A DNA stretch of 64,000 nucleotides from Paenibacillus sp. (lineage in GTDB: Bacteria > Bacillota > Bacilli > Paenibacillales > Paenibacillaceae): contig JAIRVF010000125.1 in the NCBI GenBank assembly GCA_031254035.1, positions 1-64,000 of the forward strand, given 5' to 3'. This document shows, piece after piece, positions 25,318 to 34,292 of the stretch. Both the position numbers and the translations under genes were made by a program. The notes beneath the pieces were generated by a model. It searched no databases. It had not been told where the DNA came from and saw nothing but the letters and a program-made list of their open reading frames with translations. Numbering within the stretch: position 1 is the first letter of the stretch; each line of letters begins with the position of its first letter.

Positions 25318-26526
25318 ATGTTTTCCAATCGTTATGTTCGAACCATTATTCTCTCAAGGGTGCTACTACAGTTGGGAATTTGGATCCGGAATTATACCGT
25401 TCTTCTTTATGTTACCGATTTGACGAAAAATAATTCAGTTTATGTATCCCTGATTTCGGTTGCGGAATTTGCTCCGATCTTTTTATTCGGTCTTATTGGC
25501 GGTACCTTTGCTGATCGATGGAGGCCGAAGCGCACGATGGTATGGAGCGATTTGCTGTCTAGCTTGTCCGTTGGTGCCGTACTGCTTGCCGTTATGAATG
25601 GTGGATGGATTGCACCTCTGATCGGATCATTTGTTTCCGCCAGCCTGTCTCAATTTTCGCAGCCTTCGGGCATGAAACTGTACAAACGGCATGTGCCGGC
25701 TGAACAACTGCAGGGCGTGATGGCGTTGTCTCAAACTCTAGTCGCGATCTTTATGGTGTTGGGTCCGGTCATCGGGACCTATATTTTCTTACAGTTTGGC
25801 ATTCAAGCATCTTTAATTCTGACAGCGGTGATGTTCCTAGGGTCTTCACTTATCCTATCTTCGCTTCCCCGTGACGCGGAGGAGCCTAAGTCTGGTGATA
25901 CCGGCGGATTCATGAAAGAGCTGACGGCCGGGCTCCGATATATTGGGTCCAATCAATCTTTAAGAACACTCAGTTTGACTTTCTTGTCTGTCGGATTGGC
26001 ATCAGGACTGACTCAACCGCTTCAAATCTTCCTTGTCATTGAAAAATTGGGACAGAGAAAATCATTTCTGCAGTGGTTGGTCTTGGCTAATGGAGCAGCG
26101 ATGTTGGTAGGTGGAGTTGCCATCATTGGGATAGCCAAAAAGGTGAAGCCACAGCTGCTGCTCATGTTAGGATTAATTGTTTCTGCTGTCTGCACGATTG
26201 GAATTGGTGCGTCAACGATGATTTGGCTGACGATAGTTCTTTTAGTGATCAGCGGTTTGTTTTACCCTTGCATTCAAGGCGGGATCCAGACGCTTATTAT
26301 ACGGAACACGGAAGGGTCATTTATTGGTCGGGTATCTGGAGCGATTACGCCTGTTTTTATGGGGATGATGGTGATTGGCATGTTCGTATCCGGATATCTA
26401 AAGAACATGTCTTCCCTGCTGGTTGTATATGTGGTAAGCGGTGGATTGATTATTGTTGGTGCGATTTTACTGCTTCCCCTTGTTGTTAAAAAGAGCGGAA
26501 AGGCGAAGAAAAGCTTAGAATCATGA
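25318..26526 (+). CDS. MFS efflux transporter
   Basis: The 402-residue membrane protein has 12 predicted segments and resembles the MFS_3 exporters such as macrolide or siderophore efflux proteins. GGTFADRWRPKR is the loop 2-3 signature. The ATG lies one base after the end of the pseudogene, and only weak AAAGGATATGGGG precedes it, so its translation may have depended on the upstream gene. It is probably read from the promoter at 24996. The substrate is unknown. Confidence 0.88.
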   Translation: MFSNRYVRTIILSRVLLQLGIWIRNYTVLLYVTDLTKNNSVYVSLISVAEFAPIFLFGLIGGTFADRWRPKRTMVWSDLLSSLSVGAVLLAVMNGGWIAPLIGSFVSASLSQFSQPSGMKLYKRHVPAEQLQGVMALSQTLVAIFMVLGPVIGTYIFLQFGIQASLILTAVMFLGSSLILSSLPRDAEEPKSGDTGGFMKELTAGLRYIGSNQSLRTLSLTFLSVGLASGLTQPLQIFLVIEKLGQRKSFLQWLVLANGAAMLVGGVAIIGIAKKVKPQLLLMLGLIVSAVCTIGIGASTMIWLTIVLLVISGLFYPCIQGGIQTLIIRNTEGSFIGRVSGAITPVFMGMMVIGMFVSGYLKNMSSLLVVYVVSGGLIIVGAILLLPLVVKKSGKAKKSLES

Positions 26527-26741
26527 CGGATCGGAGGAGAAATGATTGGCGGAGCCTGAAAAATATTTGTTATCGCCATCAAAACGTCTGACGCAGACAT
26601 CCGGACTTCATCGCGGTTATCACAACAAACCGCAGTTATGCAGGATCTAGGCCGTTTAACGAAGCGCTGCGTGACAGAGTTCAAACTCGATATTTGTAAT
26701 TTTTCATGAATATTCATTAGCTACGATAAGGAGAAAAATAC

Positions 26742-27116
26742 ATGGACAAGAATAAGCGCAAGGAGCTTCTTGAGGAATTCAAGCAGATAAAGACCTATAT
26801 GGGGGTCATCCAAATTACCAACAAGGTTAATAGGAAAATTTTCGTAAGCGGCTATCCTAATCTGAAAAACAAATGGGTTACGATACAAATCCAACTTGAC
26901 ATGGGAAAGTTCGCAAATTTGCAGTTGCAAAAAGATTGGAAAGAGTATGGAGCCGAAGCGTTCAACTATGAGGTGCTGGAGCAGAAAAACACCGACGATA
27001 TCTTCGATATCCGCTGGGAGGTCAAGCAAATGGAAAAGCGGTGGTTTGAGAAACTGCAGCCCCACGAAGATAAAGGATATCATAAGCCTCGAGTGAATAA
27101 TGCAGACAAAAATTAA
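26742..27116 (+). CDS. GIY-YIG-like nuclease family protein
   Basis: The 124-residue protein resembles small Bacillales proteins annotated as GIY-YIG nucleases. A shortened core is seen: GVIQITNKVNRKIFVSGYPN, where GVI and IFVSG replace the usual GIY and YIG, then LNKW-type and LQKDWKEYGAEAFNYEVLE segments. With several canonical residues altered it may bind DNA without cutting it. AAGGAG precedes the ATG. The preceding 215 bases (26527-26741) hold no gene I can support. Confidence 0.75.
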   Translation: MDKNKRKELLEEFKQIKTYMGVIQITNKVNRKIFVSGYPNLKNKWVTIQIQLDMGKFANLQLQKDWKEYGAEAFNYEVLEQKNTDDIFDIRWEVKQMEKRWFEKLQPHEDKGYHKPRVNNADKN

Positions 27117-27129
27117 GGTTAGTCGCGTC

Positions 27130-27164
27130 ATCAACCCATCAATTTGGAAAATTGGCGGGTTGAT
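27130..27164 (+). terminator. Probable terminator after GIY-YIG gene
   Basis: ATCAACCCATCAATTT pairs with AATTGGCGGGTTGAT apart from two mismatched positions. The T tail is weak. Confidence 0.55.
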
Positions 27165-27304
27165 TTACTATCGATAGAAAGAGAAGTTGTGCACCACTAA
27201 ATAAAGAAGTAGACTAAGGAGATAAAGATAGAGATAGAGTAGAGATAGGATTGGCATACGCAATCAGAAACTGATATGATCTGAAATGCTAAATCATCAT
27301 ATGA

Positions 27305-27367
27305 TTGACAAGGTAATATTGAACGGTTAAAATTTCTATTTATGCAAATTAGTCATTTAGTAAATGA
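27305..27367 (+). promoter_or_regulatory. Promoter and operator-like site upstream of DUF6530-like gene
   Basis: TTGACA (27305-27310), a 17-base spacer and TAAAAT (27328-27333) form a near-consensus promoter. CATTTAGTAAATG follows at about 27354-27366, a near-palindrome that matches the left arm of the site at 25034. Confidence 0.65.
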
Positions 27368-27390
27368 GTAGATGAAAAGAGGGAAAGAAA

Positions 27391-27870
27391 ATGAAAATTC
27401 CAACCACTCTAAAGCATAAGCCTGTTGTCGTGTCGGAAAATTATGAGCAGATTGACGGCCGGCTTGCCCGAAACACGGATGCAAAAGGCCTTTCTTTAGG
27501 ACTGGCCCAATGGAACGATCGAGGGAAGGTTGATATTTCTGCCAAGGTATGGAGATATACGGGAGAAAAGTGGTCTAGGCAATCGGAGGAACTGCCTCTT
27601 CATCGCGTTCTTGATTTGTCCCTTCTGATTTGCCGATCCCTCGAGCATTTCCGCGACGCCTACAGATATGAACACTTATATGACCCAGAGCAGCCCGTCA
27701 TCGACCGGGTGGGCCTGCAAGGGGATGCCATGAATGTGGCGATATGTATGGACAATGAGAGAATCAATGAAGACATTAAATTGTTCAGCCAAGCTCTCAG
27801 CGACGACGACGAGATGATCGGCGAACGTTTGCGTACGTTGTCGAAAATATTAAAGGATATGGGATATTAA
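27391..27870 (+). CDS. Conserved hypothetical protein (DUF6530-like)
   Basis: The 159-residue soluble protein has no signal peptide or membrane segment. It resembles a family of uncharacterised Bacillota proteins; the DUF6530 label is from memory and unverified. Visible features are a KHKPVVVSENYEQIDGRLARNTDAKGLSLGLAQW opening, given here only in part as KHKPVVVSENYEQIDGR, a Trp-rich middle, and an acidic then basic end (SDDDEMIGERLRTLSKIL). A broken paralogue lies 2.3 kb upstream with the same promoter. No function is proposed. Confidence 0.8.
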   Translation: MKIPTTLKHKPVVVSENYEQIDGRLARNTDAKGLSLGLAQWNDRGKVDISAKVWRYTGEKWSRQSEELPLHRVLDLSLLICRSLEHFRDAYRYEHLYDPEQPVIDRVGLQGDAMNVAICMDNERINEDIKLFSQALSDDDEMIGERLRTLSKILKDMGY

Positions 27871-27873
27871 TTT

Positions 27874-27915
27874 AAGGGCTGATTCCATGTTAAATGGGAC
27901 TCAGCCCTTTTTATA
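27874..27915 (+). terminator. Intrinsic terminator after DUF6530-like gene
   Basis: AAGGGCTGA pairs with TCAGCCCTT, extended by a further TCCAT/ATGGGA match, and is followed by T residues. Confidence 0.8.
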
Positions 27916-28096
27916 TGCATAAATGACCAGATTTGTCTACCTTTAGATGCAGATAAAGTATTGCATAAAGAGGAATATATTCGCAACTTTTAGCAACTTC
28001 CTACGTCTAATTTATGTCTGGTAATGTCGAAGAAAGGCGAAATCCGAGACGTACGTCAGACTTATGACAAAAATTTTAGAATGGTAGGGGTGAAGG

Positions 28097-29542
28097 ATGA
28101 AAAAATTTGGTTTTATGGCAGTACTTTTGTTTGTCTTCCTTTTGGTGTTTCCTAACAATGGACAAGCTGCGGCGGGAAGTGCCAGGATCTTTTTGGATGG
28201 CAATGAATTGAGTCTGTCGGGAAATGCAAAAGTGGAAAATGTGAATGGCAATATCATGATTCCATTTCGTGTCGTCGGAGAGAATCTGGGGTTTGACGTC
28301 GCATGGGAACAACAGACGCGCACGGTAACCATAAAAAAGGATTCCGAGGTTATTAAACTGGTTGTCAATCAAAAAACAGCCGATGTGAACGGAAAGACAG
28401 TATCCATGAACGTCGCACCCATTTTGCGTACGGATACGGTCCTCGTACCTATACGCTTCGTCAGCGAACAAATGGGCATTATGGTAGATTGGGACAATAA
28501 TAAGAAGATCGTATACTTATACACCCCAAATTACGGAAACGTGGACGCTGGATGGGGCTCTGGGAACGGTAACGAAACGGGTAATGGCGAAGGATCAGCC
28601 AGTGTGGCAGCACAGGTGAACGGGATCAGCTTCGACAATAACCAGCTGATGATCGCAATCACCGGAGAACCCAAGGTCAAAGACTCGAAAGTAAGCGGAC
28701 CGGACCGCATTGTTGTCGATTTTGAGAACACGTCTTTCTCGGATACGTTCAGCAGTAGCGCATCTCTCGATCAAAATTCGACGGGATCACTAGATATAAG
28801 CGGTTACCCTGACGTTTCGAAAGTAAGATACTCGCTTTATAGCGATAATCCTTCGACAGTACGGGTCGTTATTGATCTGAATTATGCAAAAAGCTACAAG
28901 TTGACCAATGATAATGGTTTATACATTGTCGACCTGAACATATCGGATAGCAGTAATCCAGCGCAACCGGGCGGTAACAACGACAACAACGACGGCAGCA
29001 GCGGTAAAAAAACCGTTGTTATTGATGCGGGTCATGGTGCCAAAGATCCAGGAACCACCGGGATTACAGGGAAAAAGGAGAAGAATTTCAACCTGGCCCT
29101 TGCTCTGAAAGTCGGGAAAATTCTGAAGCAGGATCCGAACCTTAATGTTGTGCTTACACGTAGTGACGATACCTTCCTTGAACTGAGTGAACGTGCGAAG
29201 ATTGCAAATGATTTGAAAGCGGATGTGTTTGTAGCGATTCACGCCAATAGCGCCGGTTCCTCGGCCGCATCCGGTAGTGAAACCTATTATCAGCGGGATG
29301 CGAGCAAAGCGCTTGCGAACGTTATGCATAAGCATCTGGTACAAGCTGCAGGCTTGCCTAACCGCGGTGTAAAATACGGCAACTTCCACGTAATCCGCGA
29401 AACGAAGATGCCTGCGGTGTTGCTTGAAGTTGGTTACCTCAGCAACAAAAACGATGAAGCTTCCCTCTTTTCGGAAAGTTTTCAGCAGCGTGTTGCTCAA
29501 GGAGTTGCCGATGGAATCAAAGAATACCTGGGTGTTAAATAA
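28097..29542 (+). CDS. N-acetylmuramoyl-L-alanine amidase with stalk and AMIN domains (copy 2)
   Basis: The 481-residue exported wall hydrolase has the same plan as the protein at 22619: signal peptide (1-25), stalk domain (about 30-140, PFRVVGENLGFDVAW and PIRFVSEQMGIMVDW), Gly/Asn-rich linker, AMIN domain (about 170-280) and Amidase_3 (about 305-480; VVIDAGHGAKDPG, FVAIHANSA, AVLLEVGYLSN). The catalytic halves are very similar, while the linkers have diverged (Gly/Asn-rich here, Ser/Thr/Pro-rich in copy 1). GGGGTG precedes the ATG. gerM copy 2 follows 30 bases later. Confidence 0.92.
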   Translation: MKKFGFMAVLLFVFLLVFPNNGQAAAGSARIFLDGNELSLSGNAKVENVNGNIMIPFRVVGENLGFDVAWEQQTRTVTIKKDSEVIKLVVNQKTADVNGKTVSMNVAPILRTDTVLVPIRFVSEQMGIMVDWDNNKKIVYLYTPNYGNVDAGWGSGNGNETGNGEGSASVAAQVNGISFDNNQLMIAITGEPKVKDSKVSGPDRIVVDFENTSFSDTFSSSASLDQNSTGSLDISGYPDVSKVRYSLYSDNPSTVRVVIDLNYAKSYKLTNDNGLYIVDLNISDSSNPAQPGGNNDNNDGSSGKKTVVIDAGHGAKDPGTTGITGKKEKNFNLALALKVGKILKQDPNLNVVLTRSDDTFLELSERAKIANDLKADVFVAIHANSAGSSAASGSETYYQRDASKALANVMHKHLVQAAGLPNRGVKYGNFHVIRETKMPAVLLEVGYLSNKNDEASLFSESFQQRVAQGVADGIKEYLGVK

Positions 29543-29572
29543 AGAAGTCCCATATAAAGGAGGCGGGAGAGT

Positions 29573-30256
29573 ATGAACAAAAAATTGTGGTGTGCAGGCA
29601 TTTTGGCTTTGGTGATGATTGCCTCGGCCGGCTGCGGCCAGAAACAGCCGACAACCGCACCGGAAAGTGGACAGGTAGATGCAGTCACCGGGGATCAGCA
29701 GCAAACGACTGATACCGGCAGCGAGAACGAATCTGAACCGAAATCAGATCATTTGGAGCAGAACGTTGACGGGAATCCAAGCGATGGCAGTGCCGCGGGA
29801 GAAGGAGCAACTCAAGGAAACTCCGCAAGCGGTACATCCTCGCAAACCAAGCAGGATCCAACTGCTAAAAAAGAAATAATCGACGTCTATTATACAGATC
29901 CGCAGGAATTGGAACTGAAAAAATCCCAAAAGGAAATCAGTTATGAAAATGAGACCGGAAAATATACTGGAGCATTTAAAGCGCTGCAGTCAAGCGGCAA
30001 ATCTGAATTGATTCCTTTGTGGGGGGGAATCGAGCTGAAGAAGCTTGAATTCAAAAACGGTGAGATTACCTTGGACATTCATATGCCTGATGAAGTGAGA
30101 CTAGGAGCGGGTGGCGAACAGTTTGCTTTGGATGCATTGACCCAAACGATGTTCCAGTTTGACCAAGTCAAATTGGTTGAGCTTCTGGTGGACGGTGCCA
30201 AGGTTGAAAGTCTGATGGGCCATGTCGATCTTGAACATCCATTGACAAGACATTGA
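29573..30256 (+). CDS. GerM-domain lipoprotein (copy 2)
   Basis: The 227-residue lipoprotein has a clean lipobox (ASAGC at about residue 21), a Ser/Thr/Gly/Gln-rich linker (about 25-100) and a GerMN domain (about 103-222) very similar to that of the protein at 24160 (YYTDPQELELKKS, IPLWGGIELKKLEF, GAGGEQFALDAL). AAAGGAGG precedes the ATG. It is presumably co-transcribed with the amidase in front of it, as in copy 1. Confidence 0.9.
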   Translation: MNKKLWCAGILALVMIASAGCGQKQPTTAPESGQVDAVTGDQQQTTDTGSENESEPKSDHLEQNVDGNPSDGSAAGEGATQGNSASGTSSQTKQDPTAKKEIIDVYYTDPQELELKKSQKEISYENETGKYTGAFKALQSSGKSELIPLWGGIELKKLEFKNGEITLDIHMPDEVRLGAGGEQFALDALTQTMFQFDQVKLVELLVDGAKVESLMGHVDLEHPLTRH

Positions 30257-30261
30257 AAAAA

Positions 30262-30292
30262 TTAGGGCAAAAGCAGGAGCTTGCGCCCTTCT
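30262..30292 (+). terminator. Probable terminator after gerM copy 2
   Basis: AGGGCAA and TTGCGCCCT can pair around AAGCAGGAGC. The T tail is broken (TTCTTGT). Confidence 0.5.
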
Positions 30293-30332
30293 TGTCGAAC
30301 ATCATAATTATAGTTTTTTCAACAGATATGTA

Positions 30333-30415
30333 ACGAACTAAAGTTTACGCCCCCGGTCTGCCCGAACACCTTTTAAGGTTATCTGGGCGGGGGCGTATTC
30401 CCTTTAGTTCTTTCT
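30333..30415 (+). other. Long imperfect hairpin upstream of SLH gene
   Basis: GAACTAAAG and ACGCCCCCG plus TGCCCG on the left pair with CGGGCGGGGGCGT and CTTTAGTTC on the right. This gives more than 25 pairs with small bulges over about 80 bases. It ends about 65 bases before the SLH gene start. It may be a 5' leader structure, a terminator for the gene before it, or another palindromic element. Confidence 0.6.
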
Positions 30416-30478
30416 GTTTATTTTCAGGATCATGCTGTGTGGCACGATCCTTATTTGAGAAAGGGGAATAAGAAAAGA

Positions 30479-33208
30479 ATGGTTAGACGCAGTAATTCTT
30501 CATCACATTCTAAAAAAGTCGTATCGGCCGTAATTGTCGGCATGATGGCATTTGGTCCCGGAGCGGCAGTGTTCGCCGACACGGCAGTTAACACAACTTC
30601 CCAATCCGTGGTGGCAAATGGGCTCTTCAGCGATGTAAAGAGCGGATATTGGGCGGAGAAACATATTTACAAATTGGCTTCCCAAGGCATCCTTCTGGGG
30701 AATAACGGCTTATTCCGGCCAAATGATTCCGTAACTCAACAGGAAGCCGTGACCATGGCGATCCGTTTTGCCGGACTTGAAGATAGGATCAATAAGGATG
30801 TTGCGGTGGCTTTGCCTCCCAATATGCAGGTAAACAATTATTACAAGCCTTATGCGGCTCTGGCAATTCAAGAGAATTTGCTGGATAAAACTTCTGAGAA
30901 TGTTGCGGTAAAAGCAAAAGAGAACTGGGGCGAACGCAAAGCCAGCCGGGAATGGATTACCGAAGTTTTGGTCCGTGCGCTTGGCAAGGAAAGCGATGCG
31001 GCTGCATTAGCTTCCAAAGCAACCACTTTTGCAGACAACAGCAAAATTTCCGCAGGGAAGCGTGGTTTCGTCAATGAGGCATTAGAGCTGGGCTTGACCA
31101 ATGGCTTAGAAGGAAATCGATTTGACCCGCAAGGCACCGTAACCCGTGCCCAACTCGCAACCTTTTTCAGTCGTGCGGAGTCATTTACTAATGTGTCTTA
31201 CAACAATACCGTTGTAGGAATTGTTACAGGACTGAGCAGTAACAAGCTGGATCTGTATGTGGATGGAAGCATCCGTCCATACACGCTGGACAATTCAACC
31301 ATGTATTTCACTAGTGATTCCGAAAACAAAATCAACTTTGCGGATCTGAAGCCCTACACGAAGGTGATGATCATCGGCAACCCGACTAAAGCCGCATACG
31401 TGGAAGTTACGGATTCCAAGGTACAGCTAGAAAGCGAGGATGGAACCTTCCAAAAGCTTTCTCCGGGCAATATTTTGTGGCTCGAAACCAACAATACTTT
31501 CAAGCAGATCTCCTACGACGCCGGGACAGCGTTCCTGGATCAAAACGGCTCGAAAATCGAACCGTCCACTTTGGTAGTCGGCAGCAAGATTCAAATTCAA
31601 CAGGAAACCTTTACTTCGGATAAGAAACCTGTCATTATTCAGGTCAAATCTGGCGTGATTAATAAAAATGGCACGGGAACGCTGCAAAATTTAGACGTGA
31701 CTGCGAAAGCCTTGGTCATTAAAACATCGTCTGGCGATGTGGAAAGCTATACGTGGAATGACAGTCTCATTGTCAAATACCAAAATCAACTGTTGTCTCC
31801 GTCCGAACTGAAAAACGGTGTAGTAATCAATTACACTGTGAAAAACAATCAGATTGAAACGATTGAAGTGACGCAAGGCGTGGAAAGAACGATCCGCGGT
31901 TCCTTGTATGAAGTTGGGTTGAACAATACCACAATTACATACAAACGCGACAGTGGACAACTTGAAGTGAAGCTGCTCGCAGACAAGCCGGAACTTGTCA
32001 TTAGCGGCATCGCAACACCGGTTCTAAGCGATTTGAACGCAGACACGGCAAACGGAGATCAAGTGGAGATTACGCTGAATCCACAGGATGTGGTAACGAA
32101 AATTCAGGTGTTGAACCGCCAAATGGAACAGAAGAAGGGGGCAACGGTCGTCCAATATGAGCCTAAAGCCAAAGTGCTGACTCTTCTGGATGCCAACAAA
32201 AAACTATATGTTGTAAGCTTGGACGAGAAAACCAAATTGATGTACGACGTTCCGAATCCTACGCTGGGTGGCATCGAAGGGTTCTTGACGAACGGACGCA
32301 AGGTAAATATCACTTACCTGTCTAACCGTGCGCTATCGCTGGAAGTGATCTTCCGGTATGAAGGAAAAGTAACTGCTCTGGATATGGCGTACAAAAAGCT
32401 TACGTTTATTGGATCGGATGGCAAAAGTATGACGCTGCCGTTTACGAATCCGATCGTGCAAGTCTATGGTAAAAACAACGCTTCGATATCCGACGTAAAG
32501 GTAGGCAGCGACATTGCGAGCGTGCTGAATGCAAACCAGGATGCGATCCTATCCATCCAGCTTAAGACAAACGTACAGTTTGAACTTGCGGATGTAAATT
32601 ATAGCAATTTCCGCCTGACCTTGAAGAAAGATGGCTTGACCAGCCAGATCTATGTGGATAATTCCGTGCTTACGGACGATAATGGAAAAGCGATTACGGT
32701 TCAAGACTTGCGCCCTGGACAGCCTCTGAACGTTTCGTTTTACGGCATAAACCCTGCGTCCGTACAGCTCGTGAAGCTGACGACAGGTGAGGTGACTGCA
32801 GTGAACACGTCTTCGGCACAGCCAAGTATTACGGTTAAAAATTACGGAGGCACAACGGAAACATTTGGCCTGAATGCATCTTCCAAAATCGTAAATGATG
32901 TGGGAAGCGCGCTGAACATCAGTAATGTGGCGGCAGGTAACCGGGTTGAGGTTCGCAAAGATTTCGAAGGAAACTCGGTCGTAAAACTGCTGAATATCTC
33001 GACTGCGGCCTTCTGGAAATATGACAGTTATTCGAAGGAAATATATGTGAAACGCCAGAACGTTAATGATGCCGGTCACTATGTGCTTTCTCCAGCCGCA
33101 TACATTCATCAGGGAGATACGACTTTGACCGTGCAATCCCTCAAAGAAAATGATAATATTGTTATGTATTTAAACAATGGAATGATTGTCGAGATACAGA
33201 AACAATAG
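30479..33208 (+). CDS. S-layer homology (SLH) domain exoprotein
   Basis: The protein has about 909 residues: a signal peptide (about 8-35, GAAVFADTA), then SLH motifs (about 48-100 with LFSDVKSGYWAEKHIYKLASQ, a divergent one at about 110-160, and about 165-225 with FDPQGTVTRAQLATFFSRA). The remaining ~650 residues are beta-rich, repetitive-looking segments of about 60-80 residues. SLH domains bind pyruvylated secondary wall polymer, so it is cell-surface attached. ATG 30479 has AAGGGGAA ten bases upstream; the open frame reaches back 14 codons. The function of the long C-terminal part is unknown. A strong terminator follows. Confidence 0.88.
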   Translation: MVRRSNSSSHSKKVVSAVIVGMMAFGPGAAVFADTAVNTTSQSVVANGLFSDVKSGYWAEKHIYKLASQGILLGNNGLFRPNDSVTQQEAVTMAIRFAGLEDRINKDVAVALPPNMQVNNYYKPYAALAIQENLLDKTSENVAVKAKENWGERKASREWITEVLVRALGKESDAAALASKATTFADNSKISAGKRGFVNEALELGLTNGLEGNRFDPQGTVTRAQLATFFSRAESFTNVSYNNTVVGIVTGLSSNKLDLYVDGSIRPYTLDNSTMYFTSDSENKINFADLKPYTKVMIIGNPTKAAYVEVTDSKVQLESEDGTFQKLSPGNILWLETNNTFKQISYDAGTAFLDQNGSKIEPSTLVVGSKIQIQQETFTSDKKPVIIQVKSGVINKNGTGTLQNLDVTAKALVIKTSSGDVESYTWNDSLIVKYQNQLLSPSELKNGVVINYTVKNNQIETIEVTQGVERTIRGSLYEVGLNNTTITYKRDSGQLEVKLLADKPELVISGIATPVLSDLNADTANGDQVEITLNPQDVVTKIQVLNRQMEQKKGATVVQYEPKAKVLTLLDANKKLYVVSLDEKTKLMYDVPNPTLGGIEGFLTNGRKVNITYLSNRALSLEVIFRYEGKVTALDMAYKKLTFIGSDGKSMTLPFTNPIVQVYGKNNASISDVKVGSDIASVLNANQDAILSIQLKTNVQFELADVNYSNFRLTLKKDGLTSQIYVDNSVLTDDNGKAITVQDLRPGQPLNVSFYGINPASVQLVKLTTGEVTAVNTSSAQPSITVKNYGGTTETFGLNASSKIVNDVGSALNISNVAAGNRVEVRKDFEGNSVVKLLNISTAAFWKYDSYSKEIYVKRQNVNDAGHYVLSPAAYIHQGDTTLTVQSLKENDNIVMYLNNGMIVEIQKQ

Positions 33209-33237
33209 TATGCTTTGGGAATGGTCATGAGATACAC

Positions 33238-33282
33238 CGTCTTGATACGGGGAGTCTTGCCCGTATCAAGACGTTTTTTTTT
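33238..33282 (+). terminator. Strong intrinsic terminator after SLH gene
   Basis: A perfect 14-base-pair stem (CGTCTTGATACGGG with CCCGTATCAAGACG) is followed by eight or more T. Confidence 0.93.
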
Positions 33283-33301
33283 GCAGGAGGTTACTTAAGC
33301 G

Positions 33302-33964
33302 ATGAAGGCAGCAATCGTACGTTATATACTAGACACGATCAGTGAAATGTTTCCCGATGCCCATTGTGAATTAAACCACAGCAATGCTTTCGAATTGACG
33401 ATTGCTGTGCTGCTGTCTGCTCAATGTACGGATGAAACGGTCAATAAGGTCACGAAAGACTTGTTCCAAAAGTACAAAACCCCAGAGGACTATGTAGCGG
33501 TTCCGCTGGAGGAGCTTGAGCAGGACATTCGTAGAATCGGGCTGTACAGGAATAAGGCAAAGCATATCCGCAATCTGTGCATATTACTTATGGAACAATA
33601 CGGTGGGGATGTGCCACGAGAGCATGACGAACTTGTTAAGCTGCCAGGTGTCGGCCGCAAGACGGCTAACGTTGTCGTCTCGAACGCTTTTGACGTTCCG
33701 GCGATTGCGGTGGATACACATGTGGAGAGGGTGTCCAAACGGCTTGGACTTGCGAATTGGAAGGATTCCGTGCTGGAAGTTGAAAAAAAGTTGATGAAGC
33801 AGGTGCCGCGCGAAGAGTGGACTTTGACGCATCACCGGTTGATTTTTTTTGGACGTTACCATTGCAAAGCTCAGAATCCGCAATGCCAAGTATGCCCGTT
33901 GCTTGATGTATGCCGTGAAGGAAAAAAACGTATGAAGACATCCCAAATCAGAAAAGATAAGTAA
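33302..33964 (+). CDS. nth: Endonuclease III
   Basis: The 220-residue DNA glycosylase/AP lyase repairs oxidised pyrimidines. It has the helix-hairpin-helix LPGVGRKTANVVVSNAF with the catalytic Lys, the catalytic Asp in AVDTHVERVSKRLGL, and four Cys of the iron-sulfur cluster (C-x6-C-x2-C-x5-C near residues 187-203). AGGAGG precedes the ATG, directly after the terminator of the SLH gene. The small gene at 34014 follows 49 bases later. Confidence 0.95.
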   Translation: MKAAIVRYILDTISEMFPDAHCELNHSNAFELTIAVLLSAQCTDETVNKVTKDLFQKYKTPEDYVAVPLEELEQDIRRIGLYRNKAKHIRNLCILLMEQYGGDVPREHDELVKLPGVGRKTANVVVSNAFDVPAIAVDTHVERVSKRLGLANWKDSVLEVEKKLMKQVPREEWTLTHHRLIFFGRYHCKAQNPQCQVCPLLDVCREGKKRMKTSQIRKDK

Positions 33965-34013
33965 CGTAAGCACCGGATAGGAACTACAAAGATGGAGAAG
34001 GATGGGATTACTA

Positions 34014-34286
34014 ATGAAATGCATCTCAGTATATACTGACAATTTTGAATTATTTTCCGATATCATGGATCAAGTGATGGAGGCGGAGCTGGTTGAGAAC
34101 GAAGAGAAAGAATTTGATGGGATTACTGTCAGTCATTCCGGAGATGTTCCTGAGCACTACCTGGACCGCATGTCCGTGAAGCCAGAGGTTGTTGTGATGA
34201 GGGACAAGTCCCGTGGAACCACGATTCTTCAGCATGGTAAAGTATTCGAGATTCTCGTTCCCGAGCTGGAGAACGCAAACGCATAA
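34014..34286 (+). CDS. Small conserved protein of unknown function
   Basis: The 90-residue soluble, acidic protein starts MKCISVYTDNFELFSDI and contains HSGDVPEHYLDRM. I do not recognise a named family. ATG 34014 is preferred over TTG/ATG codons at 34002 because AAGGATGGG lies about ten bases upstream and the MKCIS opening fits best. It lies 49 bases after nth and may share its message. A PR-B element begins seven bases after its stop. Confidence 0.75.
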   Translation: MKCISVYTDNFELFSDIMDQVMEAELVENEEKEFDGITVSHSGDVPEHYLDRMSVKPEVVVMRDKSRGTTILQHGKVFEILVPELENANA

Positions 34287-34292
34287 AAGCAC

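Noticed and set aside
26527-26741. Possible gene remnant between the MFS and GIY-YIG genes
   Set aside because: Short open stretches have stops within 25 codons and match nothing I recognise.
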